Shown: in pieces, positions 60,301-64,000 of the stretch | How the letters are laid out: the number at the start of each line of letters is the position of its first letter | How positions within the stretch are numbered: position 1 is the stretch's first letter | Source of the DNA: Eretmocerus hayati | Lineage: Eukaryota; Arthropoda; Insecta; Hymenoptera; Aphelinidae | Direction of reading: 5' to 3' | Assembly: GCA_029851415.1 (NCBI GenBank) | Contig: CM056743.1 | Coordinates: forward strand, 118,884,305-118,948,304 | DNA length: 64,000 nucleotides | Position numbers and translations under genes: made by a program | Notes under the pieces: generated by a model | What the model was told of the DNA's origin: nothing | What the model saw: only the letters and a program-made list of their open reading frames with translations | The model's database searches: none

Positions 60301-60690
60301 TACCCTGCTGTACGCTGCAAAACAAATACTCGGGGATGCCAGGACACCCCAGACCAGAAGTATTAGACGAGGCAAGCCTCTCCACTTTGAAATCATTACG
60401 CACATACAGAGCAACCCCGCCACCGTTTCTGTTACGATCTTGCCGTAACAGCGAATAACCTGGGACCTGAACAAGACTGTCATCCACAAACTCATCGAGC
60501 CACGACTCAGCTACCCCGAAAAGAAGGTAGGAGGGGTCGGCAGCGACGAGCAGGCGCAGGTGCTCAATCTTATCTGTTAAGGAGTTAAGGTTGATAAACC
60601 CGAAAATCAGAGTCATGGAAATCTCTGAAGAAAATAGCTGCTTCCTCGTCATCCATTTCGACGTGTGGGAGTGGCTGTGGTGCTTCACTT
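57353..60690 (-). mobile_element. Non-LTR retrotransposon (CR1/L2/Jockey type), 5'-truncated
   Basis: This ~3.3-kb element is inserted in the P-type transposase gene. Its 3' end is AATAAAGGATATC followed by an (AATC)n-type microsatellite (57353-57372), as in CR1-like elements, which lack poly(A). It has a 3' UTR of about 350 bp, one ORF2 (endonuclease plus reverse transcriptase) and no ORF1. The 5' boundary near 60690 is placed by the end of recognisable transposase coding and could be off by several tens of bases. No target duplication seen. Confidence 0.85.
57725..60688 (-). pseudogene. ORF2: endonuclease-reverse transcriptase with one stop
   Basis: One frame of about 988 codons. The first 240 residues are an exonuclease-endonuclease-phosphatase domain (INLNSL, VAESWL, GVIYRPPK, SHKWIDHMYV). 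The usual GDxN motif reads GYLN, and the Asp before the late His is Lys (FGKHAV), so cleavage activity is doubtful. The reverse transcriptase has FDFSKAFDTI and FYADDLQIY. A TAG at about 58703-58705 replaces the Gln expected in GVPQGSVLGPLLF. Everything after it stays in frame to 57725. So it is recently inactive, with no frameshift seen. Confidence 0.85.
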
Positions 60691-63600
60691 AGAGTCTGCA
60701 ACTTGTCCGATCGAGGATTTTGTTGGTAACTTGTGGGAGCTGGAAGTACTTCTCCAAGTTAGCAAAATCTACCAAAACATTGTCATCATCCGGCTCGGCA
60801 TTACACGCTTCGGATAGTATTATTTTTGAGTGCTTGCCAAGTACGTAAGATCTGAGCCTGTACTTAAAATCCAGCGCAGATGGTTGAGAGTTTGGCGAAC
60901 CATTATTCCTGAGATAAGAAAACAAGTTCTCCAAAACATCTTGTCATAGCCGGTTGGTTAGAATGGAAACTGCGTGAAAATTATCTGGCGTAACTTGGGT
61001 CCTCAAATAAGCTAATAACCCTCTTAGAGCATTACAATATTGAATTATCCCTTTTTGGAATGGCATGAGATTATCTCTACGACCAACTCTCATCTTTCGA
61101 ACCATGTTGATGAATTTTTGGAGCAATCTGTCTTGGTCATCAAGTAGCAAGCCATGTGGAGCAAGTGCATCCTTGTACCCTCTCGGAGATTTGCTATTAG
61201 CCGAGTCAAACCAATCATTCATCATTCCAATTATCTCTGCACATTCGGCCCAATTTTCAGCAGCAAGGAGGCCCGCCGCATCCATGAAAGTAATACTCTT
61301 CTGTGTGGTTTTTGATATGAGCTTCGCTGCCGTAGAAACTTTCTGTCTTGCCGCGCCGCATACAGTTAAGAGCTCCTCTTGCAGCTTATAGAAAGCCGTT
61401 ACTTCACATGATCTACTCGCTGCTATAATCTGCTCGACACACTTTTTAGTGATAATTTTTCCATCTATTACGAAATATTCATCGATGAACCGATTTCTAA
61501 AGAGCTTCAGCAGATGTGGAGCATCCGGAAAGAAAAAAATCTTCCGTTGGTCGTCATTGGGATGGATGAAGGAAGGTCTTTCATCTCTTCCGATACCGAC
61601 GCCGAGGTTCGTCCATAATGCACCATTTGTTGGCCCAAGATCGGATGTGACTGCAACTACCAAATATCCAATATTGTGTAGCTGAGAAATTATGACGTAG
61701 ACAATCTCAACACTCAAGGGCTGGTCATAATCATAGTAAATCACCTGTTTCCATTTATCAGACAAGCCTCGTGTAATGCATACTTGAACAGTTTTGTGAG
61801 GACAAACAACTTTCTGCTGTTTGCGATCGATTTCTATTTTGTGAGAAATGTAAATCTCATCGAAGGAAAGTACACAGATTTCCTCATACGGAGCCAGTGA
61901 ACGACTCATCTTTTCCATGATCCTGATGACCTCTTTCAGAATGCCGGGTTCAAAATCGAGTCTGCTGGTCCATTTGCGGAGGCATAACGTAGATGATAAG
62001 GGATAGTTATTCTTCATGAGGTATCTATATGCTCTAGGGCTGCCACAGTGGAGAGAGATAGCTGCCACCTTATCCGCTGCGGTCCATGTAACTCTTTTTT
62101 CTGGGTTACACGACTTCTGTATTTGCCTGGGACTGAAAACAGCTTTCACAATTGTATCCACCTCTTGCTTAATCTCTCTGATTTTACTAGCTTCTAATCT
62201 CTTAATATGGCGCTTCGATCTGGTGTTTTCTTTTTTGAGGCTTGAAATCATGGAGTCCCTGAAAAGTATAATATCAAATATCAGATCAACGATTATTTTT
62301 CATCCTCGACTCATGAAATTTTGATTCATGGAATATTTGAAATACATATATCACATGACTACTGAACCTACTTCAACTTTACTGTTGCAACCAGGTTATC
62401 GTCGGCTTGATTGTTCCTATTCTCTACTCTGTCTAACAGATTGATCAGTTTATACATATCCACAGGAACAAGTATGTTCTTTCCACTCTCGAGAGATGTT
62501 GGTTGATTCTCCTCACTCGATACTCTTATGTAGTTGTGATCTATTATATTACTGGGCAATGGTACAGTTGTTTCATTCTGGTCTGAGAATTTGTTGTATG
62601 TATGATCTGTAGTAGAATTGAATCGTTGCGGAGATCTTGTATGTGGTTTGTCATTCTGACCATACTGCAAATTTCTTCCTGAATCATCAGCGCTCTCATC
62701 ATATTTACCAAAAGATCCTTCGGGGTGAGAATGTGAACTACCTGCAATACCATAGGAGTTATGTAGGGTTTCAAAACTAGTCTGACATGATGAATGTACA
62801 AATAGGTGTTCGCTCAAGTCAGGTGAAATATAGTGATGGAGAATAGGCTTTGGAGTATAAGCGAACCATCAAAAAGTTTTTCTGCTTTCGCTTACCATAT
62901 GAATGAACATGCTGAACTGTACCATGAAAGTATTCAGCATCTCTTGGCACAAGATTTGATTGATCAACAATATTACTTTTTAATCCTTCTATCACATTGG
63001 TAGAGCTGCCACTCATATCCATTGTAGGTTCATCGTCATTATGAATAATACTGGAAGAAGCATTGACAACTTGGTCAGCGTGTGGATGGGTATCCTCAAT
63101 TTCACCATGACAAAGCCCATCATCATCTGGCATTGAATTGGACACATAATATTCTTCACTCATTGGTCCCTCTATCACATTGAAAGTACTCTCACTAAAA
63201 TCTACAGTTCGCTCAACATCATTTAAAAGAGGACTTCCAAGGTTTTGTTCCTCGAATGATTCTTCCAAATGGTGGCACGAGTCATCTGCAATGTGATTTG
63301 TATCATTCATGGATCCAGTAGTTACTAGAAATAGATGTGATTTGTCATCTATACCCAATTATACACTGAGATGTTATTTGAAAGAAAGAAAAGGTCTTGT
63401 TGATTGTTTACGAACAAAGGCAAAGTCATTCTTACCTTGGTCCTCATTGTAGGGGGGAACATGCTGGACCTCATCATCACTAAATTCACCATCAGGTACT
63501 AAATTAGTCAGGTCATCATCACAGTGTGATTCTCTCATTTCATCAGCTGACTGAAGTCCAAGAGCTTCATTATTAAGTACATTCACAACATTGTTGAATC

Positions 63601-64000
63601 TATCACGCACTGACTGCCCAAGTATTTGTTTACATTGTTTCAAAGCATCAACTTTTCTGCCATTCCTGCTTGTTATCTTTGGAACATTAGGTGTGCCAGG
63701 TATAAGAGTGAATAGTTTTTGTGTTGGCTCTGCATCTTTCCTAAGTTTTGGTGAGTCACCGAGCACTTGCAAATATTCTGGGACAGGAGAATAATGTCTC
63801 TCCTCAAAGTGAACAGAACATACACGTACTGAAAAATTAAAGTTCACGGCTATACATCTTCATTCAATGGTATAAGCAAACGAAGAATTTTTAGATCTGC
63901 ACATGATATATCTTTCTGAAAAATTCTTACGGATGCCAATGTTTACTTACGATGTTGGAGGTTAGAATCCCCACCTGCTCCACACGCTCGCATCCATCTG
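60691..64000 (-). pseudogene. P-element/THAP9-type transposase, N-terminal and catalytic part
   Basis: Exons: beyond 64000 to 63951, 63828-63436, 63285-62896, 62741-62372 and 62258 to about 60691. All introns (113-154 bp) are GT-AG with matching phases. The THAP zinc finger is split by intron 1: RWMRACGAGG in the first exon and CSVHFEERHY in the second. A long acidic linker follows, then a basic coiled coil (about 62250-62160) and the RNase H-like core: LSFDEIYISHK, VAVTSDLGPTNGALW, FPDAPHLLKLFRNRF, and QDVLENLFSYLRNNG with the late acidic residue. A TGA at 60946-60944 stands where that motif has Ser (RL-stop-QDVLEN). The frame then runs on to about 60690, where the retrotransposon begins. 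Confidence 0.85.

Noticed and set aside
1..64000. CRISPR array or bacterial operon
   Set aside because: Tandem repeats present have no spacer-repeat pattern, and gene structure is intron-containing and eukaryotic.

Overview
This window is animal nuclear DNA, most likely from an insect. I see GT-AG introns of about 60-155 bp, P-element, piggyBac, hAT, Tc1/mariner and non-LTR transposon signatures, a tRNA-derived Pol III unit and no bacterial operon structure. CpG-rich islands and very short introns would suit a hymenopteran or another compact arthropod genome, but I cannot fix the species from sequence alone. Host genes are very sparse: only one complete host gene can be supported. Almost everything else that can be identified is transposon-derived.

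The host gene is a multiple inositol polyphosphate phosphatase (MINPP1-like histidine acid phosphatase), minus strand, 27907 to 26061. It has eight exons with consistent phases, 441 residues, a signal peptide, an intact RHGTRYP nucleophile motif, and His-Ser-Gly where the family usually has His-Ala-Glu. A poly(A) signal lies downstream at about 25.8 kb.

The right end (55.9-64.0 kb) holds a P-element/THAP9-type transposase gene on the minus strand. Its THAP domain is split by an intron and its first exon runs off the window. It carries an in-frame TGA, and a 3.3-kb minus-strand non-LTR retrotransposon (CR1/L2/Jockey type) is inserted between its catalytic region and its C-terminal exon. The retrotransposon is itself broken by one TAG codon inside a highly conserved reverse-transcriptase motif. 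Three 164-bp tandem repeats lie just beyond the transposase 3' end.

The most striking architecture is at 45.17-53.09 kb. It is a giant fold-back (palindromic) element with arms of about 1.7 kb. The right arm is uninterrupted, while the left arm has been expanded by at least three later insertions. Two of these are copies of the same ~640-bp element, and each carries its own secondary insertion: a 684-bp palindromic MITE in one, a 1,120-bp TA-flanked Tc1/mariner-type element in the other. Subtracting the insertions makes the two arms almost equal in length.

The rest of the window is an archive of smaller elements. These include two piggyBac-type elements with TTAA ends (21.6-22.4 and 23.6-24.5 kb), a Mutator-like palindromic MITE with a 9-bp target duplication (53.67-54.29 kb), a hAT MITE with an 8-bp target duplication (9.26-9.39 kb), further long palindromes (19.8-20.7, 29.15-29.46, 34.1-36.35, 38.6-39.2, 54.7-54.9 kb), opposed minisatellite arrays (0.6-1.9 kb), a tRNA-Tyr-like SINE head (11.6 kb), a 5S-rRNA-like sequence (14.4-14.5 kb), and two copies of an intron-containing repeat gene whose cores are in opposite orientation (9.6-10.6 and 14.7-15.7 kb). 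The density of long inverted repeats is the main biological curiosity here, because transcribed palindromes of this kind are potential sources of hairpin RNA and small RNA.
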